NCBI GenBank assembly: GCA_018396775.1
Contig: JAGTRF010000014.1
Coordinates: forward strand, 1 to 38,981
Direction: 5' to 3'
DNA from: Candidatus Bathyarchaeota archaeon
GTDB lineage: Archaea > Thermoproteota > Bathyarchaeia > 40CM-2-53-6 > DTDX01
Length of the DNA: 38,981 nucleotides
The translations under genes were made by a program, and so were the position numbers. Positions 1-6,879 of this stretch are shown in pieces; the stretch's first letter is position 1; the number at the start of each line of letters is the position of its first letter. The notes under the pieces were generated by a model, which made no database searches, was not told the DNA's origin, and saw nothing but the letters and a program-made list of their open reading frames with translations.

Positions 1-957
1 CGACGTCCCCGCTGTCCCCGCCCGGGGCCCGGCGAACCCACATAACTTGGACGAACAGTCCAGGGTCTCCCAGCGGGGCGAGAAGTCCCCGTGGAGTTTT
101 ACTGCAGTCTGTCGCTGGGGTGCGGTTGTGGGTACAGAGCGTAGGTGGGAGCCGTCGAAGCCAGCTTCTCCGGGAGCTGGTGGAGGCAACAATGGAACAC
201 CACCTACCTATGGCTGTATCCCTAACCAAGCGAAAGCTTGGGACAACGGCAGGTGGGCAGTTTGGCTGGGGCGGCACCCCCTTGAAAAGATATCAAGGGG
301 GCCCTAAGCTCAGCTCATCCGGGACAGAAACCCGGAGTAGAGGGCAAGGCCAAAAGCTGGGCTGACTGGATCCTCCATAGCAAGGGATCCAGAGGCGAAA
401 GCCGGGCCTAGCGATCATTCATGTCCCCATTGTTGGGGGCTGGATGTGACAGAAAAATTACCCCGGGAGTAATTGGCTCGTCTCCCCCGAGAGTCCCCAT
501 CGACGGGGAGGATTGGTACTCCGCCGTCGTCCGTTCCCATCCTGGGTCTGCAGCAGGACCCAAGGGTGCGGCTGTTCGCCGATTAAAGGGGAATCCGAGA
601 TGGGTTTAGTCCGTCGCGAGACAGGACGGATTCTACCTGCTGGGAGTGCTGGCCGCCTGAGGGGAAGGCGCCCCTAGTACGAGAGGAACGGGGCGTCGCA
701 GCCTCTAGTTTACCGGTTGTCCGACAGGGCACTGCCGGGCAGCCACGCTGTTGGGGATAAGAGCTGAAAGCATCTAAGCTCGAAACCCCTCCCGAAAATA
801 GGCGGCCGTTCCAGCTTTAATCTAGACCTGGCAACAGGCCTAGAAAGCTGGAGGAGGGCACCCATAGAAGATGGGGTTGATGGAGCAGGGGTGTACGCGC
901 CAAGGCTTCGGCCGAGGCGTTTAGCCCGCTGCCCCCAATAGCCCGACACGCCAAGCT
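1..957 (+). rRNA. 23S ribosomal RNA, 3' part (5' end outside window)
   Basis: Domains V and VI of archaeal 23S rRNA can be read directly. The peptidyl-transferase ring strands lie near 80-90, 461-477 and 515-530. The P-loop segment (ctggggcggc) is near 265. The A-loop (ggctgttcgcc) is near 570-580. The GTTTAG segment containing U2584-U2586 is near 604. The sarcin-ricin loop (agtacgagaggaacg) is at 676-690. The 3' end is placed near 957, after the last GC-rich helix and before AT-rich sequence, and is uncertain by about 15 bases. GC is far above the flanking DNA, as is usual for stable RNA in a thermophile. Several ring positions differ from near-universal bases (see findings). No 5S gene follows. 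ORFs in this interval are shadows of the rRNA. Confidence 0.97.
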
Positions 958-1007
958 GAAAAAGGAATCCATATTCGAGCGAAATTTAAAAGCTTATGCG
1001 CGGCTAG

Positions 1008-1040
1008 CAAAACTTTTAAATTCCTATTCTTATAACTTTT
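1008..1040 (+). promoter_or_regulatory. Possible TATA-type promoter of the RNase P RNA gene
   Basis: The 90-base spacer between the 23S 3' end and the RNase P RNA is AT-rich. It holds TATA-like stretches (cttttaaatt around 1012-1021 and cttataactttt around 1028-1039) upstream of the first base of helix P1 at 1048. The first lies at the usual archaeal distance of about 25-35 bases from an RNA 5' end. Co-transcription with the rRNA followed by processing is the alternative. This is inference from position and composition only. Confidence 0.3.
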
Positions 1041-1047
1041 AATTTAA

Positions 1048-1382
1048 GGGTTGGCGAGCCGGTGGGCGGCTTTCAAGCCCTATAAACCCTATTTCACGCT
1101 TTATATTAGGGAGTAGGGCTTGGGGAAACTCCACCCACATTGCGGAAGCGCATGCTTGCAAGAGCTAGGGCGAGAGCCCTAAAGCCGAGAGCAGAAACGA
1201 AACTTTGAATCATTAAGCGATGAAACGGAAACGTTGAGCTGTGATCGATTCAAGGGTGAAACGGCTCGGCTGCGCTGTGAAAGGGGAAATAGGCGCCTAT
1301 GAGGTCCGCAGGAGGCGTGGGTACCCCGATTAGATAAATGCCGCTTAAAACAGAAGGTGGGTTACGGCCGGCACGCCAATCC
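1048..1382 (+). ncRNA. rnpB: RNase P RNA (archaeal)
   Basis: This is the catalytic RNA that removes tRNA 5' leaders. The ends are fixed by a long P1 helix: gggttggcg...gccgg at 1048-1062 pairs with ccggc...cgccaatcc at 1368-1382. The conserved core is present. A 5' P4-type block (ggggaaactccacccac) lies at 1122-1138. The downstream universal block has agataaatg near 1332-1340, acagaa at 1350-1355 and gtgggtta. The strand acccac (1133-1138) pairs with gtgggt (1357-1362) as P4. The length of about 335 nt fits archaeal RNase P RNAs. Protein partners are not in the window. It sits only about 90 bases after the 23S rRNA on the same strand. Confidence 0.88.
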
Positions 1383-1420
1383 ACTAAGCTACCAAAGACA
1401 AAAATTATTAATGAACTCTA

Positions 1421-1435
1421 ATTTTTATCTTCTTT
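1421..1435 (+). terminator. T-rich possible terminator after RNase P RNA
   Basis: The run atttttatcttcttt lies about 40 bases beyond the 3' strand of helix P1. Archaeal transcription commonly ends at oligo-T tracts. The rest of 1383-1637 is AT-rich with no ORF or RNA-like structure that I can see. Confidence 0.3.
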
Positions 1436-1637
1436 AGAAACAAAATGATTTTAACTTAAGCAAAACTAGCGTTAATTAATTCTTTATAAAATATGGAGTA
1501 AATAACGAATAAAGCAGAAAAATTAATTTATTAAATTCTTTTTTCTGTCAAATATATTATATTAAGTTAATAATACTAATTTTCCATAAATCCATAAATA
1601 ATTTAGAAATCAAATCTCATCTAAATTTTCCTTAATC

Positions 1638-2543
1638 CTATTCATAAGGCTTCCTTTCAGGCATTAATCCAGCTTTTTTGAGAGTTTCCCTTAATTTTGT
1701 TTTTTCTTGTTTGTTTAAGGACTCTGCAGGTGGTAGCGTGTAACCACCAGGTAAATCAAGCATATTCATAGCTTCCTTAATGGAAACAGGGAAAGTTCCA
1801 TAACTAATTACTGGTGATAAAGCAACCAATTTAAAATGCAATTCTCTAGCTTTATCAAAATCCCCTTTTAAATAACTTTTATATATTTCAACTAAGATTT
1901 TAGCTGCTATATTTGCTTCTCCACATAAAGTTGTTTTCCCGCCTAAAATAAGGCTTGGAAGAAAGAGGGAGCCATAGCCTTGAATTACATCAAAATCCTT
2001 TGGAGCTTGATTTAAAAGCGTTTGATAATAAAGCATATTAGCGCTGCTATCTTTTATTCCCATAATGTTATCAATTTTTGCTGCTTCAATTACAACTTCA
2101 ATAGGGATAGAATAACCTACAAAGGATGGAAGATTGTAAAGGATTATAGGAAAATCTACCGCCTCAGCTATAGCCTTATAATGGTTTAATAAAGCTTTAG
2201 GGCTTGGATGAAAATACCAGGGCGGATGAATAACAGCTGCATGTGCTCCCAAATTCTTTGCATCTTTAGTATAGATTATAGCATCTCTTGTAGTTATTCC
2301 CCCAGTTCCAGGTATAACTGGAATACTGCCTTTCGCTTCATTTAAAACCGCTTCTAATACTTTTCTTCTTTCCTCTCTATTAAGCTTTGGTCCTTCTCCT
2401 ATGCTTCCTAAAGGAAAAAGGCCATCCACTTCACATGCTATAAGCCAATTGGTAAGCTTTCTTAATCCTTCAAAATCTACCTTTCCATTTTTAGTAAAAG
2501 GCGTAACCATCGCAGGAATAACTCCTTTAACCTTCCACCTCAT
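1638..2543 (-). CDS. DapA/N-acetylneuraminate lyase family class I aldolase
   Basis: A 301-residue TIM-barrel Schiff-base aldolase of the dihydrodipicolinate synthase family. The family signature is visible: N-terminal GVIPAMVTPF, the active-site Tyr in IILYNLPS (Tyr136) and the Schiff-base Lys in MGIKDSS (Lys164). The usual GTTGE loop is replaced by GSIGE (46-50). Length is typical for the family. True DapA is not expected to be needed beside a LysW (aminoadipate) lysine pathway. A sugar-acid aldolase role, such as 2-keto-3-deoxygluconate or a related 2-oxo acid, is therefore at least as likely as dihydrodipicolinate synthesis. It starts at ATG and is followed by AT-rich DNA. It is transcribed toward the rRNA and stands about 110 bases downstream of a ferritin-like gene on the same strand. 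Substrate is undetermined. Confidence 0.88.
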   Translation of the reverse strand: MRWKVKGVIPAMVTPFTKNGKVDFEGLRKLTNWLIACEVDGLFPLGSIGEGPKLNREERRKVLEAVLNEAKGSIPVIPGTGGITTRDAIIYTKDAKNLGAHAAVIHPPWYFHPSPKALLNHYKAIAEAVDFPIILYNLPSFVGYSIPIEVVIEAAKIDNIMGIKDSSANMLYYQTLLNQAPKDFDVIQGYGSLFLPSLILGGKTTLCGEANIAAKILVEIYKSYLKGDFDKARELHFKLVALSPVISYGTFPVSIKEAMNMLDLPGGYTLPPAESLNKQEKTKLRETLKKAGLMPERKPYE

Positions 2544-2653
2544 TATAAACGCCTCATTTAACTCATTTCCAAACTATACTTAAATCTTTAATCTTTTCTT
2601 GTTAACCTGCAGAAACCCATTTAACGTTTTACCATGCTTATTTTTAAATTAAT

Positions 2654-3145
2654 TTACACCTTTTTAAATAATTTGCATGAAAGTTTAAGCAAATGTATGT
2701 GTCTTCTCTCATCATCAGCAATATACTTAACTATTTCTTTTACAACTGGATCGCTTTCTGAACGCTTTAAAACTTTTCCATGAATCATAATTAAATATTC
2801 CTCGCTTACAGATTCTTCAAAATCAATAAGTTTCTTCATTACATCTATGATTGAACCGCCTTGCTCAATTTGCATTTTTAAAAACTGAATATTTTTTAAC
2901 GACTCTTTAATTAAATAACCCGCTTCCTTTCCGCACTCTTCAACATCAGACAATTGAAGTCTCTTATTTTTTAAATTTGCAATTTGAAATAAAAGCTCCT
3001 TATGTTTTCTTGTTTCATAAAGAATATTAAGCAGAAAAAGTTTAAGTAAATTTTCTTCGCATCGATCTATGAGTTTTTCATAAAGTTTAGCTGTTTCATC
3101 TTCAAGCAAAGCGAGACAAGCATAATATTTACTTGAAAAATCCAA
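2654..3145 (-). CDS. Ferritin-like four-helix protein
   Basis: A 163-residue all-helical protein. Candidate metal ligands are spaced as in ferritin/rubrerythrin-type di-iron proteins: Glu17 in the first helix, Glu44/His48 in the second, Glu111 and Glu115/116 in the third, and Glu146-x2-His149 in DDERRHIH in the fourth. The first ExxH motif is imperfect (TRKH, with Glu44 one residue too early), so the metal site may be altered. No rubredoxin domain is attached. Start TTG is preceded by a purine-rich AGGGAAAA. Likely roles are oxidative stress or iron handling, but these are inferred from fold only. It is unlinked in function to the neighbouring aldolase and TtuA genes. Confidence 0.65.
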   Translation of the reverse strand: MDFSSKYYACLALLEDETAKLYEKLIDRCEENLLKLFLLNILYETRKHKELLFQIANLKNKRLQLSDVEECGKEAGYLIKESLKNIQFLKMQIEQGGSIIDVMKKLIDFEESVSEEYLIMIHGKVLKRSESDPVVKEIVKYIADDERRHIHLLKLSCKLFKKV

Positions 3146-3235
3146 ATTTTTTCCCTTTAAAATTCAATTCTTTAATCTGAAATATAAACATTTAAAAAGA
3201 TTTTAATGAATTTAACAATGTTTTCATTATTGGCT

Positions 3236-4156
3236 TTATTGTTGCAATGGTTTAATTATTTTTGTTAACCTGCAAAATGCGCATTTATTTTTTGAGGTTG
3301 GCATACCGCAGATTTCGCACTCAAAAATTTTTTCAGGAGGAAGCTTAAGGTAGGGAGCTATTCTTTTAACATATGATTTAAAAAGCATATGCTTAAAAGT
3401 TGGCGTTTCCTTCATTATAACTGTGTTAATAAACCTCTTGTTTTTTAGGCTTCTATTTCCCTTCGATAATGGACATGAGAGGCTTCTAAAGGGGAGCTCA
3501 GCATAAGAAGCGTAAAGCAAATCTTCCATTTCAGTTATCATGCATAAAGGTTTTATTCTAGCAATAAGTTTCGGGTGATTTCCTGGAAGCACAGGGTTAA
3601 CTCTAGATAATTGAACAGCATCTCCTTGAATATAACAATTAAAAATAACTTCTACTATATCATCTAAATTATGGCCTGTAGCTAATTTATCCAGCTTATT
3701 TTCATAAGCAATTTTATTCAGCAAGTAACGCTTTATTGTTCCGCAAATAGAGCATATTTTTCTTCCATGCCTTGTTTTTTCAAAGTTATGAATTGAAAAA
3801 CCAAGTTGCTCAATTAAATTAAACTCTATTAATGGAACATTAAGTTTTTTAATGAAGCTTCGTAAAACTTCATTGCAATGATTTGAATATTCCTTAACGC
3901 CCAAATTTAAGTGGATCGCCATTAAATTTAATGATGGATAAAGCTTTTTAAGCATATAAAGAAGCGTTGTGCTATCTTTTCCTCCTGAAACTGCTACACC
4001 AACCTTTTCATTAGGCTTAATCATTCTATAGGCTTCAATGGTTCTTTTAACTTTTCTTTCATAATAGTTTAAAAAGCAATTTATGCAAAGCCATCTTCTC
4101 GAGTAATCTATAAATATTTCTGCAGGTTCCTTTGAGCATGCGTAGCATAAACGCAT
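3236..4156 (-). CDS. ttuA: TtuA/Ncs6-family tRNA 2-thiouridine synthetase
   Basis: A PP-loop ATPase of 306 residues that thiolates tRNA uridine. The N-terminal zinc finger is C4-x2-C7 ... C24-x2-C27. The P-loop SGGKDS lies at 57-62. Cys135 and Cys138 (CSIC) with Cys228 (SCPL) match the three cysteines that hold the [4Fe-4S] cluster in TtuA-type enzymes. The C-terminal zinc finger is C280-x2-C283 ... C292-x2-C295. TtuA makes 5-methyl-2-thiouridine54, important for tRNA stability in thermophiles. NcsA-type paralogues act on wobble U34, and sequence reading alone does not separate the two. The sulfur-donor protein (TtuB/SAMP-like) is not nearby. It starts at ATG and is divergent from the gene at 4249. 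Confidence 0.9.
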   Translation of the reverse strand: MRLCYACSKEPAEIFIDYSRRWLCINCFLNYYERKVKRTIEAYRMIKPNEKVGVAVSGGKDSTTLLYMLKKLYPSLNLMAIHLNLGVKEYSNHCNEVLRSFIKKLNVPLIEFNLIEQLGFSIHNFEKTRHGRKICSICGTIKRYLLNKIAYENKLDKLATGHNLDDIVEVIFNCYIQGDAVQLSRVNPVLPGNHPKLIARIKPLCMITEMEDLLYASYAELPFRSLSCPLSKGNRSLKNKRFINTVIMKETPTFKHMLFKSYVKRIAPYLKLPPEKIFECEICGMPTSKNKCAFCRLTKIIKPLQQ

Positions 4157-4248
4157 AAGATTTTCCTCTCTTTAAAACTTAAATTTCACTTGATTAAAAA
4201 TAAACCTTTATTTAAATTTAAATAAAAAAGAAGGAGTTTGAGGAGTTT

Positions 4249-5148
4249 TTGCTTCAAATAGCTGAATCTCACGGTGTAAAGATCTACGTGAATAAAGATA
4301 ATTTTCTCTCTTTCACTAATAGCCCTTATTATGCTCATAAAAAATTATCCGCCATAGATATTTATCCACCTAGAGGTTGCAGAGAAGCTTTAAGTCCAAT
4401 TGAAGGTAAAACAAGCTTAATTAAAGTTCTTAAAGAAGATTACGTTATAATAATTAAAGTTAATGAAGAAGCATGCATTAAAATTCTTCATGTTAAACCA
4501 AAATTAAAAGTTGGAGATAAAGTTTATCCAGGAGATTTTATAGGAGAAATAATTTGGAGTCCATTTTATAATTTTTGGACAGATTATCATGCGCATATTG
4601 AAGTTAGACCTATTAAAGACCCTTTAAGAGCTAAAGGTGGTTACGAATTAAACATTTCACCTTTACTTTCTAAGACGAAAATTAATGAAAGCTTCAACAG
4701 GTTTTTTAGAGTTGAAGAAGTTAATAAAAGGTATATTCTTTTGAAAAATCAATGTGCTCAAAATTTTTTCGCGTCTTCTCTTTCAATTAAAATTTTTGAA
4801 GGTTGTTTAGAAGGAGGATTTTTTCATTATGGTCATGGCGCATTAATAACTTTAAAAACCTTAAACTTTTTAACATTTAAAGAAGGAAATTCAACAAAAT
4901 TAACCTTTAATTCTTTCGAGGCGATTGTTGACTATATTAAAGATACGTATATTCACTTTATTTTTGAGAAAAAACCATTCTTAATTAATAATGAAAAATA
5001 TAAAGGGTTAAGCGTTTACATTAACGATAAGTTTTTAAAACTCATCCCCATTAAGCCGGGTGAAACTAAAATTAAGGAAGGAGATGAAATCTCATTACCT
5101 TTTCTTAATAATTTAATAAACTGTTTCAGCAAATTAAATAAAACTTAA
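4249..5148 (+). CDS. M23-like / duplicated hybrid motif protein, function unknown
   Basis: A 299-residue protein whose first 120 residues resemble the duplicated hybrid motif fold of M23 peptidases. It has AIDIYP (35-40), SPIEGK, a lipoyl-like VGDKVYPGDFIGE (88-100) and WTDYHAHIEVR (110-120). The His/Asp pattern is reminiscent of the M23 zinc site, but a complete set of M23 ligands is not certain. The C-terminal half has no recognisable domain. There is no signal peptide, so a cytoplasmic role is more likely than wall cleavage. Start TTG at 4249 follows a GAGGAG site (4240-4245). The gene ends just before the arginine decarboxylase on the same strand (38 bases to its preferred start), which suggests co-transcription. 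Confidence 0.6.
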   Translation: MLQIAESHGVKIYVNKDNFLSFTNSPYYAHKKLSAIDIYPPRGCREALSPIEGKTSLIKVLKEDYVIIIKVNEEACIKILHVKPKLKVGDKVYPGDFIGEIIWSPFYNFWTDYHAHIEVRPIKDPLRAKGGYELNISPLLSKTKINESFNRFFRVEEVNKRYILLKNQCAQNFFASSLSIKIFEGCLEGGFFHYGHGALITLKTLNFLTFKEGNSTKLTFNSFEAIVDYIKDTYIHFIFEKKPFLINNEKYKGLSVYINDKFLKLIPIKPGETKIKEGDEISLPFLNNLINCFSKLNKT

Positions 5149-5185
5149 ATTGCTTCAATTACAATTAATTATTGTTGAGTTTAAA

Positions 5186-5668
5186 ATGATTCCTAAAGAA
5201 TTTTTTGTTACTTGCGGGAAAGCTGTAAGCAAAGTTTCTCAACTTAATGCATTTGATTTAGCTTTAGTTAAAGCTGGAATAGCTCAATGCAATTTAGTAA
5301 ACGTCTCATCCATTCTTCCTCCTAAATGCAAAGAAACTAAAAGAAGAAAAATTCCTATAGGAGCGATTACCCACGCCGTTTTAGCTAGAATGGATGGTAA
5401 TGAGGGAGAAACTATTGGTGCTGGTGTAGCTTGGGCTTGGAAAAAAGATGGGGAATACGGATTGGTGGCTGAAGCTCATGGATATATGGATCGAAAAGCT
5501 TTACTAGAAATTTTAGAGTGGAAAATAAATGAAATGGCTCAAAATCGAGGAATTGAATTAACTAAAATTAAGCATAAAATAGATGTTTTATGGATTCCTA
5601 TGGATCATTATGGATCTGTTATAAGCGCTTTAGTTTATGTTCCAATGAAAGAAAACAAGCGAATTTAA
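5186..5668 (+). CDS. pdaD: Pyruvoyl-dependent arginine decarboxylase
   Basis: Converts arginine to agmatine, the first step of archaeal polyamine synthesis and the source of agmatine for agmatidine in tRNA-Ile2. The self-cleavage site is visible as NVSSILPP: the family splits between the two serines and the second becomes the pyruvoyl group. Other family landmarks are LNAFDLALVKAGI and PIGA near the site. I place the start at ATG 5186 (160 aa). An upstream in-frame TTG at 5150 would add 12 residues that do not look conserved. Length matches characterised enzymes (about 160-165 aa). Crenarchaeal relatives instead use an AdoMet-decarboxylase-like arginine decarboxylase, so this form is a useful lineage trait. 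It follows the M23-like gene closely. Confidence 0.9.
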   Translation: MIPKEFFVTCGKAVSKVSQLNAFDLALVKAGIAQCNLVNVSSILPPKCKETKRRKIPIGAITHAVLARMDGNEGETIGAGVAWAWKKDGEYGLVAEAHGYMDRKALLEILEWKINEMAQNRGIELTKIKHKIDVLWIPMDHYGSVISALVYVPMKENKRI

Positions 5669-5672
5669 CTTT

Positions 5673-6659
5673 TCAATATTTTTTTGAGGATTCAAAAATT
5701 TTTGCTCCAACTTTAGTTAATGGAAAAACTCCTAAAACATCCTCTAAAATTAACAAGAATCTAGCGAGAATAGCGAAAGCTAAAGCTGAATCCATTGAGA
5801 ATCCAAGCAAATAAAGAATGCCTACAGCTGCTCCTTCTTGAAAACCTAAACCTGAAGGTGTTAAAGGAACAAAAGAGAGGGCTGTTATTAATGGGTGAAG
5901 AAGAAAAAAATCTAAGAAGCTAAGCTGCTTTATGCTTAAGGCTAATCCTATGAAAAACCACTCAAGGCCTTTAATAATCCATGAAATTAAAGTTAAAACA
6001 GCTACGATTGGAATTGCAGATTTAAATTTTTCAGCTTCAGATTGAAAGCTTAAAGTTTTACTTAACAAATACGAAATTATTTTTCCAATTAAAGGTTTAC
6101 AGCTAAAAGCCTTTATTACGCCATAAAGCCTTTTTGACCACATGCTTAAAGCTATAGCTAACCCTCCAAGAAACATTAACGCTATGCCTAAAATAGATAA
6201 GGCTAAAAGCTCCTTAGCTAAATACACTTTAGAAGCCAAATAGAAAGCCGCCATCAACCCTCCAATCATTTTAATCAAAAACTCTATGGATTGACATCCT
6301 AAAATACAGGAAAACCCCGCTTCTATAGGGACTCCATCCGCATTAAGAATTAATGGAACCGTTAAGTATCCTGATCTTGCGGGGGTAAAATCGCTTGCAA
6401 GCATGCCGCCATATTGAGCCATTAAAGCCTTAAAGAAGCTTAGATTCCTTCCTAAGCTACGAATAACATATTTAATTCTATAAGCAAAAATCAAGTTCAT
6501 TAAGAAGTAGGCGAGCAAGGCTAAACTTAAAAAAACATAATTTGCCTTACTTAACACAAAAAATAAATTCTTTGCATTAATATACCAAACTAAAGCAAGA
6601 ATGATTAAAACTCCAAAAATCAATTGAATCATTAAAGCCAGTTTTTTATTAAGATTCAA
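5673..6659 (-). CDS. Flippase-like integral membrane protein (LPG synthase TM / UPF0104 family)
   Basis: A 328-residue polytopic membrane protein with about eight hydrophobic segments (roughly residues 10-28, 38-58, 75-95, 115-150, 150-170, 210-245, 245-275, 280-310). The pattern matches the lysylphosphatidylglycerol synthase transmembrane region family, including motifs around FTPARSGYLTVP and LTPSGLGFQEGAAVG. There is no catalytic aminoacyl-transfer domain, so it is not an LPG synthase proper. Archaeal members are often tied to glycan or lipid export (AglD/flippase-like), but no glycosyltransferase lies nearby. Start TTG at 6659 has a G-rich site (GGGGGT) upstream. It is convergent with pdaD (4 bases apart) and divergent from the synthase at 6880. 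Confidence 0.78.
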   Translation of the reverse strand: MNLNKKLALMIQLIFGVLIILALVWYINAKNLFFVLSKANYVFLSLALLAYFLMNLIFAYRIKYVIRSLGRNLSFFKALMAQYGGMLASDFTPARSGYLTVPLILNADGVPIEAGFSCILGCQSIEFLIKMIGGLMAAFYLASKVYLAKELLALSILGIALMFLGGLAIALSMWSKRLYGVIKAFSCKPLIGKIISYLLSKTLSFQSEAEKFKSAIPIVAVLTLISWIIKGLEWFFIGLALSIKQLSFLDFFLLHPLITALSFVPLTPSGLGFQEGAAVGILYLLGFSMDSALAFAILARFLLILEDVLGVFPLTKVGAKIFESSKKY

Positions 6660-6879
6660 AGTTTACCCCCTATTTAATTCAGATATAACTTTTATAAGAT
6701 TTTGAGTTTAATATATAAGGATAGTTAAAATAGTAAACCATAAATAACTCTTTTATTATTAAGCTTGAATTTAGGGGAGGTTGCATAAACTGAGGAGAAA
6801 TAGGAGAGATAATCTTCTTTAAGGTTAACATCATTTTAACTCAATTTTACTTTAACGTTTTTATAAAGGAGGTTTTAAA
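6660..6879. promoter_or_regulatory. Divergent promoter region of the flippase and leuA-type genes
   Basis: The 220-base AT-rich spacer between divergent genes has TATA-like boxes. For the minus-strand gene, cttataaaag lies around 6690-6700. For the plus strand, tttaatatataagg lies around 6708-6721 and tttttataaa at 6857-6866. A strong ribosome binding site AAGGAGG at 6866-6872 fixes the TTG start at 6880. A purine-rich stretch (gaggagaaataggagag, 6792-6808) has no ORF attached. No riboswitch-like structure was recognised. Confidence 0.45.

Noticed and set aside
47-949. Several open reading frames on both strands at the left end
   Set aside because: They lie wholly inside the 23S rRNA, whose conserved segments are unmistakable; the translated products have rRNA-type composition.
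1638-2543. True dihydrodipicolinate synthase of a diaminopimelate lysine pathway
   Set aside because: A LysW cluster is present, no other dap gene is nearby, and the conserved GTTGE loop is altered, so only the family assignment is kept.
2401-2583. Plus-strand frame over the start of the aldolase gene
   Set aside because: It is antisense to the conserved DapA-family coding sequence and has no recognisable product.
5590-5814. Plus-strand frame overlapping the end of the arginine decarboxylase gene
   Set aside because: It runs over the ends of two well-supported genes (pdaD and the flippase-like gene) and encodes no known family.
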